Assembly: GCA_016281015.1 (NCBI GenBank)
Contig: JAEEHS010000065.1
Location: 1-64,000, forward strand
DNA from: Bacteroidales bacterium
GTDB lineage: Bacteria; Bacteroidota; Bacteroidia; Bacteroidales; UBA932
Direction of reading: 5' to 3'
Length of the DNA: 64,000 nucleotides
The notes under the pieces were generated by a model, which was not told the origin of the DNA, ran no database searches, and saw only the letters and a list, made by a program, of their open reading frames with translations. Shown here piece after piece: positions 50,209 through 58,158 of the stretch. The translations under genes were made by a program, and so were the position numbers. The first letter of the stretch is position 1, and each line of letters opens with the position of its first letter.

Positions 50209-51279
50209 TTACTGACCGAGGTTGATGGTCGTGGAGACGAGGTCGTTCTCCCAGTTCCCGACGGCCGGATCGAAGGCCAGGGGTTTCAGTTCGCTTCCAC
50301 CGCCGGCGGGGAGGATGTTCAGTGTATAGACGACACTGTGGTTCATCTCCCACGCCGGAATGGTTGCGGAGAACAGGTTGACATGGACCTGGATATCCGG
50401 TTCGTTGAGGACTGTCACGCCGTTGCGCTTGGTCTTGACCGAGAAGCTCAGGCTGGCCGTCTGCCGGCCCGATTCGAGTTCCTGCGGTACGACGAGGGTC
50501 TCGGCGAGTGCGACAAAGGGTGTCGCGGCAGCGAGCTGCTGCGGGGCGGTGATGCATTCTATTGCGCTGATTTCATCCGCCTCTGTGTCCCAGATGGCTC
50601 GGCCCTGCGGCTTGACCCATGGAATGATGCCTTCCGTGGGGGTGGGGGAGAGCTCCAGCGAGAGGGAACCCGTCGTCTTGATGCCGGAGAGGGTCATGCT
50701 GTTGAGCGTTACCTCCCAGTCCGTGACAGTGCCGTCGCCCTCTTCCACATGGTCATAGCCCAGCAGTACCTGGACCTTGATCCGGGAAAGGGCATGATGG
50801 AAAATCGTCGGTACGCCGTCATCGGCATTGAGATAGTCCTGGCCCTGGTATCCGTCGGTGTAGCCCGCGGCTTTGTCGGCATACATGATATCCTGCTGAA
50901 GGTTCCATGCATTGATGCCCGTATAGGTAATCCGCGTGGGTTCCACGGTGATGCCGTTCATCCCATGGGGATAGTAGGCGATGAAATCGACGGTACCTCT
51001 CCTGGGCCAGTAATAACTCTTGGACGGTTTCCAAAGCGCGTCCTGCGTGTAGAAAGAAACAAGCTCGTTTTCCATGAAGTAGCCGCCGGGCACCAGGTCG
51101 GACCAGGCGTACACACCAAAGGTCTCGCTCTTCGGGAACTCAGTCCCGGAGAGCCCGGCCTTGGAGAGCAGGGAGGCGGTCTGGAAAGAAATGCTCTTTC
51201 CTTGCTCGCCGGTCTCGCTCTTGGTGCACGCCACCGTCAGGAGCAGGGCAACTGCGATGAAAAACGGAGAATGCTTCAT
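50209..51279 (-). CDS. Fimbrillin family lipoprotein 7 of the array
   Basis: A 356-residue lipoprotein (MKHSPFFIAVALLLTVACTK). Fimbrillin features: SISFQTASLLSKAG (the conserved F-x-x-x-x-TKA line, here less exact), FGVYAWSDL, YYWPRRGTVDFIAYYPHGMN, DIMYADKAAGYTD, VPTIFHHALSRIKVQVLLGY and LAFDPAVGNWEND. It is the last of the seven tandem subunits; four bases separate it from the 51284 gene. Likely a fimbrial structural subunit, exported by the lipoprotein route and, by analogy with Mfa/FimA proteins, activated by surface proteolysis and strand exchange. Confidence 0.83.
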   Translation of the reverse strand: MKHSPFFIAVALLLTVACTKSETGEQGKSISFQTASLLSKAGLSGTEFPKSETFGVYAWSDLVPGGYFMENELVSFYTQDALWKPSKSYYWPRRGTVDFIAYYPHGMNGITVEPTRITYTGINAWNLQQDIMYADKAAGYTDGYQGQDYLNADDGVPTIFHHALSRIKVQVLLGYDHVEEGDGTVTDWEVTLNSMTLSGIKTTGSLSLELSPTPTEGIIPWVKPQGRAIWDTEADEISAIECITAPQQLAAATPFVALAETLVVPQELESGRQTASLSFSVKTKRNGVTVLNEPDIQVHVNLFSATIPAWEMNHSVVYTLNILPAGGGSELKPLAFDPAVGNWENDLVSTTINLGQ

Positions 51280-51283
51280 GGAA

Positions 51284-52405
51284 TTAGATATTCAGGGTCG
51301 CGTCCACGGTCACATCTTCCCAACCGGTAACGGCCGGGTCGAAGTAGATGATGGTCGGATCGAGGTCTTCGATGCCGTCACCGTCGCTGTCGGTACCCGT
51401 ACCCGTGGCCTTGCTGGGGGCAAGGATGAAGGTGTAGATGATGTTCTTGTTCATGCCCCAGGCGGTCAGGTTGCCACCGGAAATGTCGGCGCTGACAGGG
51501 ACGGAGGTCTCCGTCAGGACGAGCTTCTCGCCATTGCCGTCGTTGATATCCCGGTAGGTCTTGATGGTCAGGTTCATGTTGAGGACCTGGCCCTCGGAAA
51601 GGCTCTGGGGAAGGACGAGGATGTTGGCGTTGAGGTCGGCGACCGAGGTCGTCAGGGCACCGAGACCGGTCACATCAAGGTTGATGTCGGTCTTGTCCGT
51701 GGTGTGGTTCCAGACGTTCGTCGCGGGCTTGTCCCAGCTCTTGCCGTCGGCATTGAGGCTGAGGTCCAGGGAACCAGTCGAGAACACGTTGCTGACGCCG
51801 ATGCTGTTGACCGTCACCTCCCAGCGGGTCTTGGTGCCCGTGTCGGGATCGGTCTTGTCGAGGTAGGCAGCGCGGATGCGGAAGCTCACACGTGCGAGTG
51901 CGTGGTGGAATAAGGTGGGTACGCCGTTGTAGTTGTAGGTCTGGACATTGTTGCTCAGCCCCGGGGCTTTGTCGGCATACATCACGTCCACGCCCTGGTT
52001 CGCGGCGACGTTCCAGTTGGCATAGGCGATGCTGTTTTCGGTGATCGCCGGTGCGGGAGCGCTGACTCCGTCTGCCGTGTACGGGGCATAGCAGATGAAG
52101 TCGATGGAACCGGTCTTCGGCCAGTAGTAGGTCGTTCCTTCCGGCTTCCAGATGTTCTGGGCGCTGGCATAGGAGACTTTCTGGTTGGTCATGAAGTCGG
52201 TATTGTCGGCTGCGCTTACGCCCTTGTACCAGGCATAGGCACCGAAGGGGACGTTCAGATACTCGTCCTTGTAGTCAGCCGGGGAAGCCTTGGTCTGGGC
52301 GTAGCGGGTGATCTGGAAGGAGATCTCAGGTCCGTTGCCGGTTTCGGTCTTGGCGCAGGCTGCCATCATGAGTGCGGCAGCCGCAAGCAGGATAATCTTT
52401 TTCAT
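51284..52405 (-). CDS. Fimbrillin family lipoprotein 6 of the array
   Basis: A 373-residue lipoprotein (MKKIILLAAAALMMAACAKT). EISFQITRYAQTKASPAD, FGAYAWYKGVSAAD, TYYWPKTGSIDFICYAPYTA, VDVMYADKAPGLSN, VPTLFHHALARVSFRIRAAY, NADGKSWDKP and a terminal IIYFDPAVTGWEDVTVDATL. Closest in the window to the 52408 and 50209 proteins (same KTGSIDF and DxMYADxA stretches). Two bases after the 52408 gene, so co-translated. Confidence 0.85.
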   Translation of the reverse strand: MKKIILLAAAALMMAACAKTETGNGPEISFQITRYAQTKASPADYKDEYLNVPFGAYAWYKGVSAADNTDFMTNQKVSYASAQNIWKPEGTTYYWPKTGSIDFICYAPYTADGVSAPAPAITENSIAYANWNVAANQGVDVMYADKAPGLSNNVQTYNYNGVPTLFHHALARVSFRIRAAYLDKTDPDTGTKTRWEVTVNSIGVSNVFSTGSLDLSLNADGKSWDKPATNVWNHTTDKTDINLDVTGLGALTTSVADLNANILVLPQSLSEGQVLNMNLTIKTYRDINDGNGEKLVLTETSVPVSADISGGNLTAWGMNKNIIYTFILAPSKATGTGTDSDGDGIEDLDPTIIYFDPAVTGWEDVTVDATLNI

Positions 52406-52407
52406 CT

Positions 52408-53517
52408 TTAGATCTGGATCGTAGCGGTGGTATTGACGGTCTCCCAGTCAGCAACAGCCGGGTCGAAGGTGATGATGACATCCTCCGGGTCGTCGTTGTG
52501 CGGGTTGTCCACATCGCTGGAGGTAGGCTTGAACTTGATCGTGTAGACGATGTTCTGGTTCATCTGCCAGGCTTTCAGCGAGGAGATGCCCTTGATGTCG
52601 ATGTCCTTGTCGAAGTCCTCTTCGATCACCTTGCCGTTGGACAGGGTGGTCTTGATGTGGGCGGTGATGTGGACAATCTGGGCGTTGTCTTCGAGGATCT
52701 GCGGGATCACGAAACCGTCGGCCGGGGCGATGTCCTGGGGCGTGGTCGTGAGGACGAGGTCACTGGCGACGAGCTCCTGCTCGGCGGTGGCGCCGGAGAG
52801 GTTGGTCCATACATAGTAGTTGTCGCTGCCGACCGCGGTGACCGGCTTGTCCCAGCTCTTGCCGTCGGCGTTGAGGTTGAGCTCGCAGTTACCGGTGTTC
52901 TTGAAGCCGCTGATCTTGAAGTTCTTCAGGGTCACTTCCCACACGGTGTGGCTGCTGTTGGAGGCATCATCCCACTCGAGGAAGTTGGCCATCACTTTGA
53001 AGCTGACCTTGGCGAGGGCGTGGCGGAAAATGGTGGGGACACCGCTGAAGCCGGAGTCGGCGCTGTCGCTGTCCGTCACTTGGTTGACGTTGGCGGCGCA
53101 GGTGGCACGGTCGGCATACATGAGGTCGGTGGAACCGGCGGTAACGCCCGTGTAGGTAATCTTGTTCTTCGCAACGGTCGGAACGCTGCCGGCGGTGTTG
53201 GAAGTCCCCGCGAACGGAGAGTAGGAGATGAAGGAGATGGAACCGGTCTTGGGCCAGTAGAAGGTGTGGTCCACGGTCTTCCAGACGGAGGCGGTGTAGC
53301 CTACCTTCTCGTTGACCATGAAGTCATCGGTGTTGTTGAACCAGGCGTAGGTACCGAAAGGAACGGCGGTGTCATACACGCTGCCGTCGGCCTTGGTCTG
53401 GGCAAGGCCCTTGGATACCTGGAAGGCAATCTCCCGCTGGGGCTCAGCGGTTTCGCTCTTGGTGCAGGCGACGCTCGCTACGAGCGCGCAGGCTGCAAGG
53501 ATCAAATACTTTTTCAT
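52408..53517 (-). CDS. Fimbrillin family lipoprotein 5 of the array
   Basis: A 369-residue lipoprotein (MKKYLILAACALVASVACTK). IAFQVSKGLAQTKADGS, FGTYAWFNNTDDFMVNEKVG, FYWPKTGSISFISYSPFAGT, DLMYADRATCA, VPTIFRHALAKVSFKVMANF, NADGKSWDKP and VIITFDPAVADWETVNTTAT. The body groups with the 51284 protein, but the DNA for its signal peptide is almost identical to that of the 54762 gene (see the repeat at 53451-53517). Probable fimbrial subunit. Confidence 0.85.
   Translation of the reverse strand: MKKYLILAACALVASVACTKSETAEPQREIAFQVSKGLAQTKADGSVYDTAVPFGTYAWFNNTDDFMVNEKVGYTASVWKTVDHTFYWPKTGSISFISYSPFAGTSNTAGSVPTVAKNKITYTGVTAGSTDLMYADRATCAANVNQVTDSDSADSGFSGVPTIFRHALAKVSFKVMANFLEWDDASNSSHTVWEVTLKNFKISGFKNTGNCELNLNADGKSWDKPVTAVGSDNYYVWTNLSGATAEQELVASDLVLTTTPQDIAPADGFVIPQILEDNAQIVHITAHIKTTLSNGKVIEEDFDKDIDIKGISSLKAWQMNQNIVYTIKFKPTSSDVDNPHNDDPEDVIITFDPAVADWETVNTTATIQI
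53451..53517 (-). repeat. Signal-peptide DNA repeat, copy 1
   Basis: 67 bases at the 5' end of the 52408 gene that match 55814-55880 with one difference by eye. It contains the inverted repeat GCTCG-CTA-CGAGC. Confidence 0.85.
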
Positions 53518-53543
53518 CTTATTGTTTTTGTTGTGTGTGTTGC

Positions 53544-54674
53544 TTAGTAGGTGTATTCAGGCTCGTTGGTTTCGGCTACCCAAGTCTCCACGGCCGGGTC
53601 GAAGATAATCGGCTCGTTGGGTTTGATGATGATGTGGTAGAGGTACTTGGTGTTCATGGCCCAGGTGCTCACGCTCGGGGCGAATTCCTTGAGCTTGGTG
53701 GCGGTGATGGTCACATCTTCGGTGACAGGGGCTTCCGAGCCATACTTGTAGCTGAAGGTGTAGGTCATCGAGAAGGTGACGTCATCGCTGAGGGCGTGGG
53801 AGATGGCGGAGCTTTCGGTGATCAGTTCGACCGGGGTGCCGGTGGCGGTACCGTCGGTGGTGCTGCCGTCGGACTTGTTGCCGCCCTTGGCGGTCAGGAC
53901 GACGTCGCCGGAGACTTTGTCAATCGCGGCGTAGCTTCCCAGGGAGCTCCAGCCCGTGGTGCTGAGGGCGACGACCTGCGGGGTTGTGGCGACGTTGGCG
54001 GGCTCGGTGAAGTTCACGGCGAGAGTACCGACCTGCGGGACGGAGATGCTCGCGGTCTTGATGGTGACCGTGTAGGCGTAGCTCGCATCCGTGATGGCGG
54101 AAGCGTCGAAGATGACGTCGAATTTCACGCGGGAGAGCATGTGGTGGAAGAGCGTGGGAACACCCTTCGTGACACTGTTCTGTTGGTAGGGCGGATTGGC
54201 GTTGGTCGTGTTCTCCTTGTAGCCGTAGGCGGCATCGGCGACCAGGATGTTCGCGTTGCGGTCCACGGTCACGCCGCTGTAGGTCACGCTGCCTTCGGCC
54301 TTGGCCGTCGGAAGCGGATAACCGGCATAGGAGAAGAAGTTCAGGTAACCGGTCTTGGGCCAGTAGTAGGTACGGCCGTCGGTGTTCCACTGGGTCGGGT
54401 TCGTGGCGTCGTTGGGGACGATGCTCTGGTCGGCCATCGTCTGCTGGGCGCTGTAGCCGGTCGTGTGGAACCAGGCGTTGGTGTAGAAGTTGGTCACGGC
54501 TGCGCCGTTGGCCGTTTCGTCAAGCAGGCTGTTGTAAGAGGCGGCCTTGGTGGCGGTGGCGTACTTGGCGACTTCGAAGCTGATGGCCTTCTCGGGGGCC
54601 TCGACGACTTCGCTCTTGGTGCAGGCGGCGGTAGCTACTACGGCAGCGGCTGCGAGGATGAAAAACTTTTTCAT
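53544..54674 (-). CDS. Fimbrillin family lipoprotein 4 of the array
   Basis: A 376-residue lipoprotein (MKKFFILAAAAVVATAACTK). ISFEVAKYATATKAASYN, YTNAWFHTTGYSAQQTMADQ, TYYWPKTGYLNFFSYAGYPL, NILVADAAYGYKENTTN, VPTLFHHMLSRVKFDVIFDA and IIFDPAVETWVAETNEPEYT. Its signal peptide resembles that of the 55906 gene. The leader before its start lies in an 87-base gap with a GC hairpin. Probable structural subunit. Confidence 0.85.
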   Translation of the reverse strand: MKKFFILAAAAVVATAACTKSEVVEAPEKAISFEVAKYATATKAASYNSLLDETANGAAVTNFYTNAWFHTTGYSAQQTMADQSIVPNDATNPTQWNTDGRTYYWPKTGYLNFFSYAGYPLPTAKAEGSVTYSGVTVDRNANILVADAAYGYKENTTNANPPYQQNSVTKGVPTLFHHMLSRVKFDVIFDASAITDASYAYTVTIKTASISVPQVGTLAVNFTEPANVATTPQVVALSTTGWSSLGSYAAIDKVSGDVVLTAKGGNKSDGSTTDGTATGTPVELITESSAISHALSDDVTFSMTYTFSYKYGSEAPVTEDVTITATKLKEFAPSVSTWAMNTKYLYHIIIKPNEPIIFDPAVETWVAETNEPEYTY

Positions 54675-54723
54675 GTTTTGGTTCGTTTGTTTGTTTCTTG
54701 TTTTTGTTTGTTTTCTTGGCGAC

Positions 54724-54747
54724 CCGGGGCAGGGTCGGCCGCCCCGG
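54724..54747 (-). promoter_or_regulatory. Intra-operon hairpin between fimbrillin genes
   Basis: CCGGGGC (54724-54730) and GCCCCGG (54741-54747) form a seven-base GC stem with a ten-base loop. In transcript direction it is followed by GTCGCCAAGAAAACAAAC. No T run, so transcript processing or partial termination are both possible. Confidence 0.6.
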
Positions 54748-54761
54748 ACCGATAAAAAGGA

Positions 54762-55880
54762 TTAGCCGTTCAGACGCTCGCCGTCGGTGCCGGTGCCAAT
54801 CTGGTACTCACCACCGTCCACTTCTTCCCATTCTTCGACAACCGGGTCAAGCAGGACCTTCTCGGTCTTCGGGTTGATGATGATCGTGTAGGTGATCTTC
54901 TTGTTCATCTCCCAGGCAGTCACAGGCGTAGAAGCCGTGAAGTCGTTGAGGTCAAAGACGTGCTTGATGCGCTCCTTGGAATAGTAGCCGTTGGCGTTCT
55001 TCCGGTAGATGGAGAACACGACGGTAACCTGCTGCTGGCCATCCACGAGGGCCTGCGGCAGCACGTTGTGACCGGCGAGAAGGACCGTCGGATTGACCGT
55101 AAGGCTATCCACGACGCTCAGGTCGCTCTCGCGCTCGATCAGAGCGGTTTCCACTGCGTTACTCGGGCTGGACCAGACTTTGCCGTCGGCATTGGCCCAA
55201 GCCTTTTCCTGGGTAGAGGAAGGATCGGAGTTCGTCAGGGCAAGGGTGCCGGTGTTGTAGACACCGCTGATCTTGACCGTGTCAAGGACAACCCGCCAGT
55301 AGTTGGTGGCGCCATCGTTGAGGTCAACGCCTTTGGCCTTGAGGCTCAGCTGGGCGAGGGCGTGATGGAAGAGCATGGGAACGCCCTTGGACGCCTCGAT
55401 ACCGTAGGTGGCGGGATCGTTGTTCTTGTTGTAACGCCAGGCTTCGTTGGCGAAGAGGATGGTGTCGCCGGGGGCAACGACGCGGTTGCTCCATTCGAGC
55501 GCCGTCTCGGTCGCCGTCGTCGGAGCACCGTTCTTGTCATACCAGGCTACGAAATTGATGTAGCTCTGATTGGATTTCGGCCAGTAGTAGTCATGGCTCG
55601 GAGCCCACTGTGTCGGATTCGGAAGGGCATCGGGGACGATGGTCTCGCCGTCGGCGCCGAAGAAATCCTGGGTAATGGACTCATAACCATCTGCGTGCAG
55701 GAAAGCCTTGCACTTGAAGGATTTGAATTCCGTAGAGGCTCCGACATTGGCCTTGGTCTGGGCCTTGTAATCGGCGACCTGGAACGCGATCTTCACGTCC
55801 GGTCCATCGGCCTTTTCGCTCTTGGTGCAGGCGACGCTCGCTACGAGCGCGCAGGCTGCAAGGATGAAATACTTTTTCAT
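54762..55880 (-). CDS. Fimbrillin family lipoprotein 3 of the array
   Basis: A 372-residue lipoprotein (MKKYFILAACALVASVACTK). IAFQVADYKAQTKANVGAS, KCKAFLHADGYESITQDFFG, YYWPKSNQSYINFVAWYDKN, ILFANEAWRYNKNNDP, VPMLFHHALAQLSLKAKGVD and VLLDPVVEEWEEVDGGEYQI. The body groups with the 55906 and 57061 proteins (FVSWYDKNG and AWRYxxN stretches). Its end carries an extra GTDGERLNG tail. Probable structural subunit. Confidence 0.85.
   Translation of the reverse strand: MKKYFILAACALVASVACTKSEKADGPDVKIAFQVADYKAQTKANVGASTEFKSFKCKAFLHADGYESITQDFFGADGETIVPDALPNPTQWAPSHDYYWPKSNQSYINFVAWYDKNGAPTTATETALEWSNRVVAPGDTILFANEAWRYNKNNDPATYGIEASKGVPMLFHHALAQLSLKAKGVDLNDGATNYWRVVLDTVKISGVYNTGTLALTNSDPSSTQEKAWANADGKVWSSPSNAVETALIERESDLSVVDSLTVNPTVLLAGHNVLPQALVDGQQQVTVVFSIYRKNANGYYSKERIKHVFDLNDFTASTPVTAWEMNKKITYTIIINPKTEKVLLDPVVEEWEEVDGGEYQIGTGTDGERLNG
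55814..55880 (-). repeat. Signal-peptide DNA repeat, copy 2
   Basis: Partner of 53451-53517; begins the 54762 gene. The rest of the two genes has diverged far more than this segment. Confidence 0.85.
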
Positions 55881-55905
55881 GATTTTTTATTTGTTGTGTG
55901 TGTTT

Positions 55906-57033
55906 TTAGATACTCTGTTCGTTGGTGGTTTCTTCTACCCAGTCGCTCTCGACAGCCGGATCGTAGAGGACCTCGTTCTGGGTCGGGTCGATCTTGATGT
56001 AGTAGGTGTACTGGGTGTTCTTGGCCCATGCGGAGGTGCCGAAAGCATCCAGGGTGAGTTCGACGGGGATGATCTCGTGCTGGGTGTTGCCGCTGGTCGT
56101 TTTGACGATATCCAGGTTGAAGTTCATCTTGACCGTGTTGGCGATGGTCTGGGGCAGGACGCTGCGGAGGGCGACCACATCGGTGGCAGAAGCCTTGGCA
56201 ACGGAGGAAATGACGGCGTCGGAGGCCGAGATGTTACCGCTGGCGGGGCTTGTGACGGTGGCGGTCCATTCCTGGATTCCCTTTCTGCCGGGATCGGCGT
56301 TCGTCAGCACCAGGTTTCCGCTCGTGGTCACGCTGCCGAGGGTGAAGTTCTTGATGGTAATGACCCAGCTGGCATTCGCGTCGGAGGGACCGGCGGCGAT
56401 GTTACCGGCGGCGTTCTGGACATAAGCCTTGACGGCGATCCGGGACAGGCCGTGGCGGAAGAGGGTGGGCACACCCACGACACCGGCGTCATCCTTGTGG
56501 TAGGTGCTCTCGTTGGCTTTGTAGCGCCAGGCCATGTCGGCGTAGAGGATGTCGGAGGAATTGCTGATGTCCGCGGCGGCGAAGGTCATCGTGGCCGTCC
56601 ACTTGGAGGAAGTGTAGGCGTAGCTGACGGTCGGGGTGGCGCCGTACCAGGACACGAAGTTCACAAAGCTCTGGCTACCCTTCGGCCAGTAGTAGGTGTT
56701 GCTGGGAGCCCATTTCTTGTTGGTCCCGTCCCAGGTGATGGTCTCGCTCCAGGGAGAGGCGCTGCCGAAGAACTGCTGGAAGGTGCTGTTGTTGACGTTG
56801 CCGTTCTCATCGAGGTCGACACCCTGGGCGTGGAGGAACGCCTGGCTGGAGAAGTGGTTGTCCACCCGGAGGAAGGAGCCTTCCGGAGCGTTGGGGTCAG
56901 CGGCCTTGGTCTGGCTGCGATAGGAAGCGACTTCGAAGGACACGGGGACGTTGGGCGCCTCGGTGACTTCGTTCTTGGTGCAGGCGGCGGTAGCTGCTAC
57001 GGCGGCGACTGCGAGGATGAAAAACTGTTTCAT
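55906..57033 (-). CDS. Fimbrillin family lipoprotein 2 of the array
   Basis: A 375-residue lipoprotein (MKQFFILAVAAVAATAACTK). VSFEVASYRSQTKAADPNAP, SSQAFLHAQGVDLDENGNVN, TYYWPKGSQSFVNFVSWYGA, DILYADMAWRYKANES, GVPTLFRHGLSRIAVKAYVQ and VLYDPAVESDWVEETTNEQS. Very close in plan to the 57061 protein, including the HKDDAGVVGVPTLFRH stretch. Probable fimbrial structural subunit. Confidence 0.85.
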   Translation of the reverse strand: MKQFFILAVAAVAATAACTKNEVTEAPNVPVSFEVASYRSQTKAADPNAPEGSFLRVDNHFSSQAFLHAQGVDLDENGNVNNSTFQQFFGSASPWSETITWDGTNKKWAPSNTYYWPKGSQSFVNFVSWYGATPTVSYAYTSSKWTATMTFAAADISNSSDILYADMAWRYKANESTYHKDDAGVVGVPTLFRHGLSRIAVKAYVQNAAGNIAAGPSDANASWVITIKNFTLGSVTTSGNLVLTNADPGRKGIQEWTATVTSPASGNISASDAVISSVAKASATDVVALRSVLPQTIANTVKMNFNLDIVKTTSGNTQHEIIPVELTLDAFGTSAWAKNTQYTYYIKIDPTQNEVLYDPAVESDWVEETTNEQSI

Positions 57034-57060
57034 AATGCTTGTGTTTATTTAATTGTTATC

Positions 57061-58137
57061 TTATTCAATGTTAATCGTTTGCGTAGGCTGGACGGACCAG
57101 TCGGAGGCCGTAGGATCGATCTCGATGACCCGGGCCTCGGGGTCAATCGTGATGGTGTAGGTAATCTTCCGGTTCATGCCCCACTCGGTCACGCTGGAGG
57201 TGAAGCTGTTGAGGCGGATGTCGCCGGAAGAAGCGGTTTCTTCTATGTAGTTGTCCGCGCTGTAGGAGGTGCGGATCGTGTAGTCAAAGTTGATGGCCAT
57301 GGTCCCGAGTCCCTGGGGGAGGAAGGAGCGCATGGGAAGGACCGTAGCGGGGGTGAGGCTCGTCAGGGCCACGGCGCTTTCGCCGCTGACGGTCTGGGTG
57401 GCGGAGCTGGCGCTCCAGGCGGGAGCCGTGCCGTCGGTGGCGGTCCAGGCAGAGGTGCCGGTGGCGTCGGGGTCGGCGTTGATGAGCGCCAGGGTACCCT
57501 GGTAACGGACATTCTTCAGCGTGAAGTTCTTCACGGTGATGGTCCAGGAAGTGCCGGCGTTGCTGAGTTTGGCGGGCTTGGCCACGAAAGCGACGCGCGT
57601 GAGCATGTGGCGGAAGAGCGTGGGCACACCCACGACCGACGCGTCGTCGATGTGGTAGGTGGCAGCGTTGGCGTGGCAGCGCCAGGCTTCGTCCGCGACC
57701 ATGATGTTCTCGTCCGCCGCGATGGAACGGGTCCACTGCAGGGAGGTCTCGCTGAGGGTGGCCAGATCCGGCGTACCGTTCTTGTCGTACCAGGAAACGA
57801 AGTTCACATAGCTCTGGGCACCCTTCGGCCAGTAGTAGGTGTGGCTCGGGGCCCAGCGGTCGGAACCGTTCCAGCTGATGGTCTCATAGCTGCCGGCGTA
57901 GAACGCCTGGGTATCGCTGACACCCTGTCCATGCAGGAAGCCCACGGAAGAGAAGGCCGCGTCGGACGGATCGGCGAACTCCCCGAGGAAGGAGACCTCT
58001 CCAGCCTTGGTCTGGGCCTTCAGGTCTGCCACCCGGTAGAGGACAGTCCTATCCGGAACCTGAGCGACCTCGCTCTTGATGCAGGCGGTCATGCCCATCA
58101 GGAGAGAGAGTGTCAGTATGTTTCTAAATATCTTCAT
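57061..58137 (-). CDS. Fimbrillin family lipoprotein 1 of the array
   Basis: A 358-residue lipoprotein (MKIFRNILTLSLLMGMTACI). VLYRVADLKAQTKAGEVSFL, VGFLHGQGVSDTQAFYAGSY, TYYWPKGAQSYVNFVSWYDK, NIMVADEAWRCHANA, VVGVPTLFRHMLTRVAFVAK and EIDPTASDWSVQPTQTINIE. First subunit gene after the anchor gene, which in FimA/Mfa systems is often the main shaft protein; here seven candidates make that uncertain. ATG 58137 is chosen over an in-frame ATG 21 bases earlier because it begins the signal peptide. Confidence 0.85.
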   Translation of the reverse strand: MKIFRNILTLSLLMGMTACIKSEVAQVPDRTVLYRVADLKAQTKAGEVSFLGEFADPSDAAFSSVGFLHGQGVSDTQAFYAGSYETISWNGSDRWAPSHTYYWPKGAQSYVNFVSWYDKNGTPDLATLSETSLQWTRSIAADENIMVADEAWRCHANAATYHIDDASVVGVPTLFRHMLTRVAFVAKPAKLSNAGTSWTITVKNFTLKNVRYQGTLALINADPDATGTSAWTATDGTAPAWSASSATQTVSGESAVALTSLTPATVLPMRSFLPQGLGTMAINFDYTIRTSYSADNYIEETASSGDIRLNSFTSSVTEWGMNRKITYTITIDPEARVIEIDPTASDWSVQPTQTINIE

Positions 58138-58158
58138 TATATCCTCATTGTCAAGCAC

